Positions 1 through 7,002 of a stretch of DNA of 14,157 nucleotides are shown in pieces. Location of the stretch: the NCBI RefSeq assembly GCF_003325755.1, contig NZ_QORI02000043.1:1-14157 (forward strand). The letters are read 5' to 3'. This DNA is from Pseudomonas sp. SST3. GTDB lineage: Bacteria > Pseudomonadota > Gammaproteobacteria > Pseudomonadales > Pseudomonadaceae. The position numbers and the translations under genes were made by a program. How positions within the stretch are numbered: position 1 is the stretch's first letter; each line of letters starts with the position of its first letter. The notes under the pieces are model-generated. The model had not been told where the DNA came from. It was given only the letters and a program-made list of their open reading frames with translations, and did no database searches.

Positions 1-65
1 GTATGGCTGACGTGGTGAAGCTGAATCCGCTATCCACCCACAACCAGAGGAATCGCAATGCTTAA
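1..65 (+). CDS. Possible 3' end of an upstream gene (partial, unrecognised)
   Basis: The frame starting at base 3 is open from the left edge and stops at TAA 63-65, giving about 20 residues ending in NQRNRNA. Its last 8 bases overlap the start of the next gene, and the ribosome binding site of that gene (AGAGGA at 46-51) lies inside it. Overlap of this kind is usual for co-transcribed genes. The other two plus-strand frames stop within the first 20 bases. The fragment is too short to identify, and a 65-base open frame can arise by chance, so this is a weak call. Confidence 0.22.
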   Translation, partial: MADVVKLNPLSTHNQRNRNA

Positions 66-267
66 GTGTTTAGAAGTCACGGCCGTCTCGGCATTCGGCG
101 AGAGCCAAAAGCGAGTCATCAACCTTGACCACGTTGTTCAAGTTACTTCTACAGAGGGCGCGGACTGGGGAGGCGGGGCACGTGTCCATCTCTCCAGCGG
201 CGATGCTTTTCAACTAGCTGATAAGGATACGACCCGCATGTTGGAGGCTTTGCGAGGGAGTTTGTGA
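58..267 (+). CDS. Small hypothetical protein, 69 aa
   Basis: I do not recognise this protein. It starts at ATG 58 with a purine-rich AGAGGA about 6 bases upstream and stops at TGA 265-267. There is no signal peptide, membrane segment or cysteine motif. The middle alternates hydrophobic and polar residues (VINLDHVVQV, then ARVHLSSGDAFQL) and ends in a short helix (TTRMLEAL). That pattern suggests a small beta-sheet domain, resembling in outline FlbD-like or other small beta proteins, but not closely enough to name. It reads toward the 3' end of the tRNA gene about 100 bases away. Together with its unfamiliarity beside a block of core genes, this suggests it may be the last gene of an element integrated at the tRNA (inference). 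Confidence 0.55.
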   Translation: MLKCLEVTAVSAFGESQKRVINLDHVVQVTSTEGADWGGGARVHLSSGDAFQLADKDTTRMLEALRGSL

Positions 268-271
268 TTGT

Positions 272-291
272 TTGTGGACGAATTGTGGACG
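272..291. repeat. 9-bp direct repeat next to the tRNA 3' end
   Basis: TTGTGGACG occurs at 272-280 and again at 283-291, separated by AA, an 11-base period that places both copies on one face of the helix. The repeat lies between the small gene and the tRNA terminator. Spaced short direct repeats beside a tRNA 3' end are typical of arm-type binding sites for a tyrosine integrase or excisionase, but no integrase gene is visible in the window, so the role is inferred. Confidence 0.4.
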
Positions 292-333
292 CTGCAAGGC
301 TATGAAATTGCCAACGCCCTACGTTCAGATAGA

Positions 334-358
334 CAAAAGCCGCGCAATGCGCGGCTTT
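334..358 (-). terminator. Intrinsic terminator of the tRNA gene
   Basis: A perfect 10-bp inverted repeat (AAAGCCGCGC at 336-345, GCGCGGCTTT at 349-358) encloses a 3-base loop. Read on the minus strand, the GC-rich stem follows the mature tRNA 3' end by about 6 bases and runs into TTTTGTCT. This is a standard rho-independent terminator for the tRNA transcript. The repeat is symmetrical, so it could also end plus-strand transcription from the small gene at the left edge. Confidence 0.8.
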
Positions 359-363
359 GGAGT

Positions 364-440
364 TGGTGGGCCCACACGGACTCGAACCGTGGACCAAAGG
401 ATTATGAGTCCTCTGCTCTAACCAACTGAGCTATAGGCCC
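364..440 (-). tRNA. tRNA with CAT anticodon, most likely tRNA-Ile2 (lysidine type)
   Basis: The minus strand folds into a complete 77-base cloverleaf with an encoded CCA end. The acceptor stem is GGGCCTA/TGGGCCC, the D stem GCTC/GAGC, the anticodon stem GAGGA/TCCTT around loop CTCATAA, and the T stem CACGG/CCGTG around TTCGAGT. The anticodon CAT could mean elongator Met or AUA-decoding Ile. The Ile2 reading is favoured because pairs C4-G69 and C5-G68 are present; these are known positive determinants for the lysidine synthase TilS. The anticodon arm and variable region (CTCATAATC...TTGGTC) also resemble E. coli ileX more than its elongator Met tRNA. It is not initiator tRNA, because the G1-C72 pair is intact and the anticodon stem lacks the three consecutive G-C pairs. 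It has its own promoter and terminator. Confidence 0.93.
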
Positions 441-454
441 TCAGAGGCGGGCGG

Positions 455-484
455 ATTATACCGGTGGTGTTGCGCGTGCGCCAA
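455..484 (-). promoter_or_regulatory. Sigma-70 promoter of the tRNA gene
   Basis: On the minus strand there is a perfect -10 TATAAT (455-460) with TTGGCG (479-484) 18 bases upstream as the -35. Initiation would fall near 448, leaving a leader of about 8 bases before the mature tRNA. The bases just after the -10 are CCGCCCGCC. A GC-rich discriminator of this sort is typical of stable-RNA promoters under stringent control. Confidence 0.75.
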
Positions 485-527
485 GCGAAGCTGTGCGCGC
501 CGAGCTGTTTTGAGTGGCCAGAAATGC

Positions 528-553
528 AAAACCCCCGGCGCGGGCCGGGGGTT
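528..553 (-). terminator. Intrinsic terminator at the end of rpoD
   Basis: CCCCCGGC (532-539) pairs perfectly with GCCGGGGG (544-551) around a 4-base loop, and flanking A-T pairs extend the stem. On the minus strand the hairpin begins about 6 bases after the rpoD stop codon and runs into TTTT. It closes the rpsU-dnaG-rpoD transcript and separates it from the tRNA promoter just downstream. Confidence 0.9.
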
Positions 554-558
554 CTGGT

Positions 559-2415
559 TCACTCGTCGAGGAAGGAGCGCAGGTGCTCGCTTCTCGTCGG
601 GTGGCGCAGCTTGCGCAGCGCCTTGGCTTCGATCTGCCGGATCCGCTCGCGGGTGACATCGAACTGTTTGCCGACTTCCTCAAGGGTGTGGTCGGTGTTC
701 ATGTCGATGCCGAAGCGCATGCGCAGTACCTTGGCTTCCCGTGCGGTGAGGCCAGAGAGCACTTCGCGAGTGGCTTCCTTGAGGCTTTCTACCGTCGCTA
801 CGTCGATCGGCGATTGCATGGCGGAATCTTCGATGAAGTCACCCAAGTGCGAATCTTCGTCATCACCAATCGGGGTTTCCATGGAGATCGGCTCTTTGGC
901 GATCTTCAGCACCTTGCGGATCTTGTCCTCTGGCATTTCCATGCGCTCGCCAAGCTCTTCGGGCGTGGGCTCGCGGCCCATTTCCTGCAGCATCTGACGG
1001 GAGATGCGGTTGAGCTTGTTGATCGTCTCGATCATATGCACCGGGATTCGGATGGTCCGTGCCTGGTCAGCAATGGAACGAGTGATCGCCTGGCGAATCC
1101 ACCAGGTGGCGTAGGTCGAGAACTTGTAACCGCGGCGATATTCGAACTTGTCCACCGCCTTCATCAGGCCGATGTTGCCTTCCTGGATCAGATCGAGGAA
1201 TTGCAGACCACGGTTGGTGTACTTCTTGGCGATGGAGATGACCAGACGCAGGTTCGCCTCGACCATCTCTTTCTTTGCCCGGCGAGCCTTGGCTTCACCG
1301 ATGGACATGCGGCGGTTGATGTCCTTGATGTCGGCGATCGCCAGTACACATTCTTCTTCCAGCGCGAGCAGCTTCTGCTGGCAACGCTGAATGTCTTCCT
1401 TGCGCGCGGCAATGGCTTCGGCGTACTTGCTCTTGCCACTGGCCAGCTGGTCGGCCCAGTTCAGGTCAGTTTCGTTGTTCGGGAACTGGCGCAGGAAATC
1501 GGCGCGCGGCATGCGTGCATCACGCACGCAGATCTGCATGATGGCGCGCTCCTGGGCGCGGACCTGACCCAAGGCGCTGCGTACACGTTCTACCAGAGCA
1601 TCATACTGCTTGGGGATGAGCTTGATCGGCATGAACAGCGTTGCCAGCTCCTGCAGTGCATCGGTGGCCTGCTGGCTGCCGCGACCATGCTTCTTCAGGG
1701 CCTTCTTGGCGACGTCCAGCTGCTCGGCAACAGCGCCGAAGCGAACGCGAGCGACTTCCGGATCCGGGCCGCCATCGCCTTCTTCTTCATCGCTGTCGGA
1801 GTCGTCTTCTTCCTCGTCGTCCTTGTCGTCAGCAGCCGGCTTTGCCGCTGTCTGAGGTGCAACGGGCTCGACTTCCTGCTGCGGACCGGCAGCGCCGTCG
1901 TCATCAGGGTCGATATAGCCACTAAGGATGTCGGACAGGCGGCCGCCTTCGCTGGTGACGCGCTCGTAGTCAGCGAGAATGCTGTCTACGGTGCCCGGGA
2001 AGTGGGCAATGGCGCTCATCACCTCGCGAATGCCTTCCTCGATGCGTTTGGCGATTTCAATCTCGCCTTCGCGGGTCAGCAGTTCGACGGTGCCCATCTC
2101 ACGCATGTACATGCGCACGGGGTCTGTAGTACGGCCAATGTCGGTTTCGACAGCGGCAAGCGCCGCTGCGGCTTCTTCCGCGGCGGCTTCATCGGTATCG
2201 GCTTCGGCCAGCAACAGGGCATCGGCATCCGGGGCAACCTCGAATACATTGATACCCATGTCGTTGATCATGCGAATGATGTCTTCCACCTGTTCCGGAT
2301 CGGAAATATCCTCCGGTAGGTGGTCATTGACCTCGGCGTAAGTCAGGTAACCCTGCTCACGGCCACGCTGGATCAATTCTTTGAGGCGGGACTGCTGTTG
2401 CGCTTTTCCGGACAT
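559..2415 (-). CDS. rpoD: RNA polymerase primary sigma factor RpoD (sigma-70), 618 aa
   Basis: The housekeeping sigma factor directs core RNA polymerase to -35/-10 promoters. Domain order is complete: region 1.1 (about 1-80), region 1.2 (about 95-127, [11 protein letters not shown]), a non-conserved stretch with a strongly acidic run (about 198-212, [14 protein letters not shown]), region 2 (about 384-460, including [13 protein letters not shown] and the promoter-melting and -10-reading [14 protein letters not shown]), region 3 (about 460-535) and region 4.2 (about 577-605, with the -35-reading helix [18 protein letters not shown]). The length is the usual one for Pseudomonas RpoD. ATG 2415 gives the expected [15 protein letters not shown] start, with AGGG shortly upstream. 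It is the last gene of the macromolecular-synthesis operon, 67 bases after dnaG, and a consensus -10 in that gap suggests additional independent expression. Nothing is truncated. Confidence 0.98.
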   Translation of the reverse strand: MSGKAQQQSRLKELIQRGREQGYLTYAEVNDHLPEDISDPEQVEDIIRMINDMGINVFEVAPDADALLLAEADTDEAAAEEAAAALAAVETDIGRTTDPVRMYMREMGTVELLTREGEIEIAKRIEEGIREVMSAIAHFPGTVDSILADYERVTSEGGRLSDILSGYIDPDDDGAAGPQQEVEPVAPQTAAKPAADDKDDEEEDDSDSDEEEGDGGPDPEVARVRFGAVAEQLDVAKKALKKHGRGSQQATDALQELATLFMPIKLIPKQYDALVERVRSALGQVRAQERAIMQICVRDARMPRADFLRQFPNNETDLNWADQLASGKSKYAEAIAARKEDIQRCQQKLLALEEECVLAIADIKDINRRMSIGEAKARRAKKEMVEANLRLVISIAKKYTNRGLQFLDLIQEGNIGLMKAVDKFEYRRGYKFSTYATWWIRQAITRSIADQARTIRIPVHMIETINKLNRISRQMLQEMGREPTPEELGERMEMPEDKIRKVLKIAKEPISMETPIGDDEDSHLGDFIEDSAMQSPIDVATVESLKEATREVLSGLTAREAKVLRMRFGIDMNTDHTLEEVGKQFDVTRERIRQIEAKALRKLRHPTRSEHLRSFLDE

Positions 2416-2462
2416 ATAACCCTATCCACTGACGGTTCTGGCGGGTTGAAAACAAGCTGGCC

Positions 2463-2489
2463 ATTATAGCCGAGCAAGGACCTCACGCG
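2463..2489 (-). promoter_or_regulatory. Candidate promoter immediately upstream of rpoD
   Basis: The gap between dnaG and rpoD contains a perfect minus-strand TATAAT at 2463-2468. Initiation would be near 2456, about 40 bases before the rpoD start. At the usual spacing the -35 region (around 2486-2491, near TGGCGC) is poor and overlaps the dnaG stop codon, and there is no extended TG. Internal promoters feeding rpoD are known in the E. coli version of this operon. The call rests on the -10 alone. Confidence 0.5.
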
Positions 2490-4414
2490 CCAGTTGAGGT
2501 CGATATAGCGGGTGTTGAGTTGCGATTTAGCAGGTTGCGCAGCTGCTCTTTCTCCTCTGCGCTGAGTTCACCCTGGCGAGCTTTGCGGAGCAGCGATTCA
2601 AGGCTGCGCTCGCGCTGCCTCGCGGCCAGAGTGGTTATGGTGTCGAAAAACTGTTGTTCAAGGTTATCGGCCGAGATCAGCCATTCTTTCTCAGCAAGTG
2701 CGCGTAAAAGGCGCCCTTGGTCGGTTCCATGCCAGCGTGCAATCAATTGCAGGCTGCGTAGCTTGGGATTCTTCTGTAAGGTGCCGAGAAGCGCGACAAG
2801 TAATTGTGCATAAGTATCGTCTTCTGCTGCGAAATGGCTCGCATCCTCCACCTTTTGCGCAAGCTCGGGATGATGCAGCAGCGTGCGCAACGTGGTCAGT
2901 GCCGGCGGTTCTACGGTCGCGGGCGTTCTCGGTGCCCGTGGTTTGAAGTCTGGACGCTGGCCGGGCTTTTTCCAGTCCTTTTTCCACTCTTTCTTGCTGT
3001 TGCGCTTCGGTTGGGCGGGTTCAGGCGGAACATAGTAGTCGCTGTCGTCCTGTCCGAAGCTGGTGTCGTAATAGACGCTGTCGTCGTATTCCGGAGCTAC
3101 TTTCGGCGACGAAACGCTCATTTGCTGAAGCGCTTCGCTGTGCAGTCCGGTGATCTCGCCGAGGCGCTGGCGCATCAATGCACGCAGGTTGGCGCCGGGT
3201 ATCCTTTCGATGAGTGGTGCCGCCAGGGTGGCCAGGTGGGCCTTGCCTTCCAGTGAGCGCGGGTCTGCTTCTTCGCTGAGCTGCTGGAAGAAATAATCGG
3301 CCAGTGGCTGAGCTTGCTGCTGTATCCGAGCCATGAAGGCATCGGTGCCTTCGCTTCGCACCAAGGTGTCTGGATCTTCGCCTTCTGGCAGAAACAGAAA
3401 GCGGGCGCGGCGGCCATCTTGCAGGTTGGGCAGTGCCGATTCCAGCGCACGCCAGGCGGCCTTGCGGCCAGCCGCATCACCATCGAAACAGAACAGCACG
3501 CTGGGTACGATGCGAAACAGGCGCTTGAGATGCTCGTCGCTGGTGGCTGTACCAAGGGTGGCGACAGCGTTGCGCAGGCCTTGCTGGGCCAGGGCGATCA
3601 CGTCCATGTAACCTTCGACGACCATGATTTCATCCAGGTCGCGATTGGCCTTGCGTGCCTCGTAGAGGCCGTAGAGCTCCTGACCCTTGTGGAAAACCGG
3701 TGTTTCCGGCGAGTTCAGATACTTTGGCTTGTCGTCGCCCAGTACGCGGCCGCCAAAGGCAATGACGCGGCCACGGCTATCGCGGATCGGGAACATCACT
3801 CGGTCGCGGAAGCGATCATAGCTCCTGCCGGTTTCAGCGTTCTCGATCAGCAGGCCGGCATCGATCATCGCTTTTTGCTGTAGGGCGTCGCCGCCCAAGT
3901 GCTTCATCAGGTTGTCCCAGCCGGGTGGCGCGAAACCGAGGCCAAAATCTCTGGCGATGATGCCGGACAGGCCGCGGCCTTTCAGGTATTCCACTGCGGC
4001 CTTGCGCGCCGGATGCCCCTTGAGGGCTTGCCGGTAATACCCGGCGGCGGACTCAAGCAGCGGATAAAGCGGCGAGTCCACCGGCTGGCGAGGCTTGCGC
4101 CCTGGGCCGCTTTCCTCGCGCGGAACTTCCATGCCGGCGCGCTTGGCCAGCTCCTCGACGGCCTGGGGAAACTCCAGGCTGTCGTGGTCCATGATGAAGC
4201 CGAGCGCGTTACCGCCAGCGCCACAGCCGAAGCAGTAGTAGAACTGCTTGTCGGGGCTGACGCTGAACGAAGGTGTCTTTTCTTTATGAAACGGGCAGCA
4301 GGCCGTGTAGTTTTTCCCAGCTTTTTTCAATTGGATGCGTGAACTGACCACCTCGACGATGTCGGAGCGGTTGAGTAGGTCATCAATGAATGATTGCGGG
4401 ATCAGGCCGGCCAT
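2483..4414 (-). CDS. dnaG: DNA primase DnaG, 643 aa
   Basis: DnaG synthesises the RNA primers for lagging-strand replication and works with the DnaB helicase. The CHC2 zinc-binding domain is complete, with C40, H43, C61 and C64 (CCPFH...CFGC), the same numbers as E. coli. The RNA polymerase basic groove follows (about 110-250). The TOPRIM catalytic core has E267 (VVEGYMD) and the metal-binding D311 and D313 (FDGDAAG). A charged linker rich in K, P and R (about 475-520) leads to the C-terminal helicase-binding domain. Start ATG 4414 gives MAGLIPQSFIDDLL, the N-terminus known for this family; an upstream in-frame ATG at 4471 would add 19 unrelated residues read from inside a terminator hairpin. 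No strong Shine-Dalgarno precedes 4414, which fits the low DnaG levels normal for this operon. It lies after two terminators behind rpsU. Confidence 0.97.
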   Translation of the reverse strand: MAGLIPQSFIDDLLNRSDIVEVVSSRIQLKKAGKNYTACCPFHKEKTPSFSVSPDKQFYYCFGCGAGGNALGFIMDHDSLEFPQAVEELAKRAGMEVPREESGPGRKPRQPVDSPLYPLLESAAGYYRQALKGHPARKAAVEYLKGRGLSGIIARDFGLGFAPPGWDNLMKHLGGDALQQKAMIDAGLLIENAETGRSYDRFRDRVMFPIRDSRGRVIAFGGRVLGDDKPKYLNSPETPVFHKGQELYGLYEARKANRDLDEIMVVEGYMDVIALAQQGLRNAVATLGTATSDEHLKRLFRIVPSVLFCFDGDAAGRKAAWRALESALPNLQDGRRARFLFLPEGEDPDTLVRSEGTDAFMARIQQQAQPLADYFFQQLSEEADPRSLEGKAHLATLAAPLIERIPGANLRALMRQRLGEITGLHSEALQQMSVSSPKVAPEYDDSVYYDTSFGQDDSDYYVPPEPAQPKRNSKKEWKKDWKKPGQRPDFKPRAPRTPATVEPPALTTLRTLLHHPELAQKVEDASHFAAEDDTYAQLLVALLGTLQKNPKLRSLQLIARWHGTDQGRLLRALAEKEWLISADNLEQQFFDTITTLAARQRERSLESLLRKARQGELSAEEKEQLRNLLNRNSTPAISTSTGA

Positions 4415-4453
4415 AGGGGTATGAGAATACGCTCGCGGTGTTCGGGCCGGAAT

Positions 4454-4493
4454 GAAAAAAACTCCGACCATTCGCCAGCTGGCGAAGCGGAGT
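4454..4493 (-). terminator. Second, strong terminator between rpsU and dnaG
   Basis: A nested hairpin: outer arms ACTCCG (4461-4466) and CGGAGT (4488-4493) flank a perfect 16-base palindrome TTCGCCAGCTGGCGAA (4471-4486). On the minus strand it runs directly into a tract of at least seven T (4454-4461). It ends about 40 bases before the dnaG start. By stem and U-tract this is the stronger of the two terminators, so dnaG and rpoD should receive only readthrough from rpsU unless antitermination or an internal promoter operates. Confidence 0.85.
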
Positions 4494-4504
4494 CTCTCTC
4501 AAAT

Positions 4505-4532
4505 GCAAAGCCCGGCGTTGGCCGGGCTTGAT
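4505..4532 (-). terminator. First terminator (attenuator) after rpsU
   Basis: AAGCCCGGC (4508-4516) pairs perfectly with GCCGGGCTT (4521-4529) around a 4-base loop. It begins about 25 bases beyond the rpsU stop codon on the minus strand. The T-tract is short and interrupted (TTTGCATTT), so termination is probably partial. In E. coli the single rpsU-dnaG terminator holds dnaG expression well below rpsU, and this one occupies the same place. Confidence 0.8.
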
Positions 4533-4552
4533 GCAGCTTCAGCTGTACTGGA

Positions 4553-4768
4553 TCAGTACAGGCGAACGCTGCGGCGCTGCTCGCGCTGCACTTTCTTGGC
4601 GTGACGCTTGACTGCGGCAGCAGCTTTGCGCTTGCGCTCAGCAGTGGGCTTCTCGTAGAACTCACGGCTGCGGACTTCAGCCAGAACACCGGCTTTTTCG
4701 CAAGAACGCTTGAAGCGACGCAGAGCTACGTCGAATGGTTCGTTCTCTTTAACTTTAACGTTGGGCAT
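4553..4768 (-). CDS. rpsU: 30S ribosomal protein S21, 71 aa
   Basis: S21 is a small, very basic protein of the 30S platform near the 3' end of 16S rRNA, needed for efficient initiation on natural mRNAs. The sequence is full length for the family: [20 protein letters not shown] at the start, the conserved SCEKAGV, then [16 protein letters not shown] and an arginine/lysine-rich tail ending SVRLY. ATG 4768 has GAAGG about 10 bases upstream. It is the first gene of the operon with dnaG and rpoD. The terminators after it allow it to be made in large excess over DnaG and RpoD from the same promoter. Confidence 0.97.
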   Translation of the reverse strand: MPNVKVKENEPFDVALRRFKRSCEKAGVLAEVRSREFYEKPTAERKRKAAAAVKRHAKKVQREQRRSVRLY

Positions 4769-4848
4769 CCAGGACGTACCTTCACTTGTTTACCGGTTAC
4801 AACGCGCTTCGGCAAATATCGCGAGCACGCTGGTTTTAAGGGTTGCGG

Positions 4849-4877
4849 ATGTTAACGCCTTGCCGCGTGGAATGCAA
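4849..4877 (-). promoter_or_regulatory. Candidate promoter of the rpsU-dnaG-rpoD operon
   Basis: On the minus strand TTGCAT (4872-4877) and TAACAT (4849-4854) are separated by 17 bases, an acceptable but imperfect sigma-70 pair. Initiation would be near 4842, giving a leader of about 74 bases before rpsU. It sits in the 196-base divergent gap between rpsU and tsaD, where at least one promoter for each direction is expected. For the opposite direction, TAATAT at 4923-4928 is a possible tsaD -10, but its -35 is poor. Confidence 0.4.
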
Positions 4878-4964
4878 AGCCCCCTGATCGAAAAGCGCTG
4901 GTCGGTCGCTGGTCCCGGCGATTAATATGCGCGGCTTCATTCGCTTCTCTGGAAGGTCGTACCC

Positions 4965-5990
4965 ATGCTGGTGCTGGGGCTGGAAACTTCATGCGACGAG
5001 ACCGGCGTCGCGCTGTACGACAGCGAGCACGGCCTGCTGGCCGATGCGCTGTTCAGTCAGATCGATCTGCATCGCGTCTATGGCGGGGTCGTGCCGGAGC
5101 TGGCCTCGCGTGACCACGTCAAACGGATGCTGCCACTGATTCGCCAAGTACTTGCAGAAGCCGGTCGCGAGTCGAGCCAGATCGATGCGATTGCCTACAC
5201 TGCCGGTCCCGGTCTGGTGGGGGCGTTGCTGGTCGGGGCCTCGTGTGCGCAGGCGATGGCGTTTGCCTGGGGCGTGCCGGCTGTCGGCGTGCATCATATG
5301 GAAGGTCATCTGTTGGCGCCAATGCTTGAGGAGCAGCCACCGGCGTTCCCCTTTGTGGCGTTGCTGGTCTCCGGTGGGCACACGCAGTTGGTTCGGGTCG
5401 ATGGCATCGGCCGCTACGAGCTGCTGGGCGAGTCGGTAGATGATGCTGCCGGCGAGGCCTTCGACAAGACGGCGAAGCTGATGGGGCTGCGTTATCCCGG
5501 CGGTCCGGAGATCGCCCTGCTCGCCGAGCGCGGCACCCCCGACCGTTTCCTCTTTCCACGTCCCATGACTGATCGGCCGGGGCTCGACTTCAGCTTCAGC
5601 GGCCTCAAGACCTCGACACTCACTACCTGGCAGCAATGCCGTAGCGCTGGCGATGACGGTGAGCAAACCCGTTGCGATATCGCGCTGGCCTTCCAGCAGG
5701 CAGTGGTCGAGACGCTGACCATCAAGTGCCGGCGCGCGTTGAAGCAGACGGGTTTGAACAACCTGGTGATCGCCGGTGGCGTAAGCGCCAATTCGGCACT
5801 GCGTGAGAGCCTCGAAACGATGCTCGGGGAGCTGAAGGGGAAGGTGTTTTATGCGCGGCCACGTTTCTGTACCGACAATGGTGCGATGATCGCTTACGCC
5901 GGTTGCCAGCGGTTACTGGCCGGCCAGCAGGACGGGCCGGAGATTTCGGTTCAGGCGCGTTGGCCAATGGAGACGCTGGCAGCGGTATAA
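4965..5990 (+). CDS. tsaD: tRNA N6-adenosine threonylcarbamoyltransferase TsaD, 341 aa
   Basis: TsaD transfers the threonylcarbamoyl group from threonylcarbamoyl-AMP to A37 of ANN-decoding tRNAs, forming t6A, in complex with TsaB and TsaE. It is a Kae1/Gcp-type ASKHA-fold protein. Visible motifs are the N-terminal phosphate loop [15 protein letters not shown] (5-19), the metal ligands H111 and H115 (HHMEGH), the glycine-rich VSGGHTQLV, the SFSGLKT segment, and a C-terminal metal aspartate in [11 protein letters not shown] (about D304). Length matches the family. ATG 4965 has a good GGAAGG 8 bases upstream. It is divergent from rpsU and converges on plsY with a 13-base gap. Older annotations call this gene gcp or O-sialoglycoprotein endopeptidase, which is not its real activity. 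Confidence 0.97.
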   Translation: MLVLGLETSCDETGVALYDSEHGLLADALFSQIDLHRVYGGVVPELASRDHVKRMLPLIRQVLAEAGRESSQIDAIAYTAGPGLVGALLVGASCAQAMAFAWGVPAVGVHHMEGHLLAPMLEEQPPAFPFVALLVSGGHTQLVRVDGIGRYELLGESVDDAAGEAFDKTAKLMGLRYPGGPEIALLAERGTPDRFLFPRPMTDRPGLDFSFSGLKTSTLTTWQQCRSAGDDGEQTRCDIALAFQQAVVETLTIKCRRALKQTGLNNLVIAGGVSANSALRESLETMLGELKGKVFYARPRFCTDNGAMIAYAGCQRLLAGQQDGPEISVQARWPMETLAAV

Positions 5991-6003
5991 GTCTGCTTGC
6001 CAG

Positions 6004-6573
6004 TTAGAAGTGCCGTTCCGTACCCGCGAACAAGTCGCGTAGATTGTTCCGGTGACGCCAGACGATCAGTCCGGCCAGCAGTGCCATCGGCCAGAGTGCT
6101 TCAGGATGCTGCCAGGCCAGAAAAGGCAGGCACAGGGGTAACGCGGCAAGCGCGGCTAGCGAGCTGGTCCGGGTAATCTTGAATACCAGCAGCCAGATAA
6201 TCAGGGCTAGCAGTGCAGTCGGGAGATGCAGGCCGAGCAGGGCGCCGGCAGCGGTAGCCACGCCCTTGCCGCCACGAAAGCGGAAGTACAACGGATAAAG
6301 GTGACCGAGCACCGCCGCCAGCGCGATCCAGGCTTGTTGCTGTACAGATAAGCCCAGCGCTACGGCGAGCAGGACCGGTAGCAGGCCCTTGAGCAGATCG
6401 CCAAATAGCGTGCTGATTGCCAGACGCCTGCCGGCGAGCCGCAGCATATTGGTCGCACCGGGATTGCCGGAGCCACTCACCCGCGGGTCGGGTGCGCCGG
6501 TCAGGCGGCTGAGTAAAATGGCGAATGACAGAGAACCGATCAGATAGGCGAGCAGAATCAGTTGCCAAAACAT
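6004..6573 (-). CDS. plsY: Glycerol-3-phosphate acyltransferase PlsY, 189 aa
   Basis: This inner-membrane enzyme transfers an acyl group from acyl-phosphate (made by PlsX) to glycerol-3-phosphate, the first step of phospholipid synthesis. It is a small hydrophobic protein with about five membrane segments. The three family motifs are present: [13 protein letters not shown] (33-45), [17 protein letters not shown] (91-107, with the GGKG acyl-phosphate site) and the C-terminal [12 protein letters not shown]. Start ATG 6573 gives [18 protein letters not shown] and the usual 189 residues, with GGATGG just upstream. ATG 6582 would add MDA and cannot be excluded. It is divergent from folB with a 75-base gap, and its stop codon lies 13 bases from that of tsaD, with no terminator between. 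Confidence 0.95.
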   Translation of the reverse strand: MFWQLILLAYLIGSLSFAILLSRLTGAPDPRVSGSGNPGATNMLRLAGRRLAISTLFGDLLKGLLPVLLAVALGLSVQQQAWIALAAVLGHLYPLYFRFRGGKGVATAAGALLGLHLPTALLALIIWLLVFKITRTSSLAALAALPLCLPFLAWQHPEALWPMALLAGLIVWRHRNNLRDLFAGTERHF

Positions 6574-6648
6574 GGCATCCATCCGGGGCAGGGAGCTCCT
6601 GAGTCTAACGACGTGCGGCGAAGTTGTCGTGCCGTAGGAGAGAGTTGC

Positions 6649-7002
6649 GTGGATACAGTTTTCATCGAAGGGCTGGAAGTGGATACGCTGATTGGCGCCT
6701 ATGATTGGGAGCGTGGAATTCGGCAGTGCCTGCGTTTGGATCTGACTCTCGGCTGGGACATTCGTCCTGCTGCAGAGAATGACGAATTGGACAAGGCACT
6801 GGATTATGCCGAAGTGACCGCCGCCATCGATCGGTTCGCGCAGGCGTCGCGCTTCGAGTTGGTCGAAACCTTTGCCGAGCGATTGGCTGCTGGCCTGATG
6901 CATCAGTTCGGCATCCCCTGGCTGCGGCTGCGGGTTACCAAGCCGGGCGTCAACGCGCGCGCTTCGGCGCTCGGCGTGGAGATCGAACGCGGATGTCACT
7001 AA
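6649..7002 (+). CDS. folB: Dihydroneopterin aldolase FolB, 117 aa, GTG start
   Basis: FolB cleaves (and can epimerise) 7,8-dihydroneopterin to 6-hydroxymethyl-dihydropterin and glycolaldehyde in folate synthesis. It acts as a tunnel-fold octamer. The family pattern is complete: [21 protein letters not shown] at the N-terminus with the pterin-side E21, [17 protein letters not shown] with the pterin-anchoring glutamate (about E73), and the catalytic lysine K98 in RVTKPGV, ending in ALGVEIERG. The start is GTG 6649, preceded by AGGAGAG; this gives the family's usual N-terminus. An upstream in-frame ATG at 6562 lies inside plsY and would add 29 unrelated residues. Its last 10 bases overlap the following HPPK-like gene, so the two are probably translationally coupled and act on the same substrate. 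Confidence 0.95.
   Translation: MDTVFIEGLEVDTLIGAYDWERGIRQCLRLDLTLGWDIRPAAENDELDKALDYAEVTAAIDRFAQASRFELVETFAERLAAGLMHQFGIPWLRLRVTKPGVNARASALGVEIERGCH

Noticed and set aside
514..2319. A 601-codon plus-strand open frame opposite rpoD
   Set aside because: It lies wholly antisense to a clear RpoD, has no family motifs, and long antisense frames are expected opposite highly biased GC-rich codons.
4415..4471. N-terminal extension of DnaG by 19 residues
   Set aside because: The extra codons are read from the terminator hairpin and do not match the family; MAGLIPQSF at 4414 is the known start.
6562..6648. 29-residue extension of FolB from ATG 6562
   Set aside because: It overlaps plsY and has no family similarity; GTG 6649 has a good ribosome site and gives the conserved N-terminus.
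6574..6999. Long N-terminal extension of PlsY (about 140 residues)
   Set aside because: It is antisense to folB, is not hydrophobic and has no counterpart in the 189-residue family.
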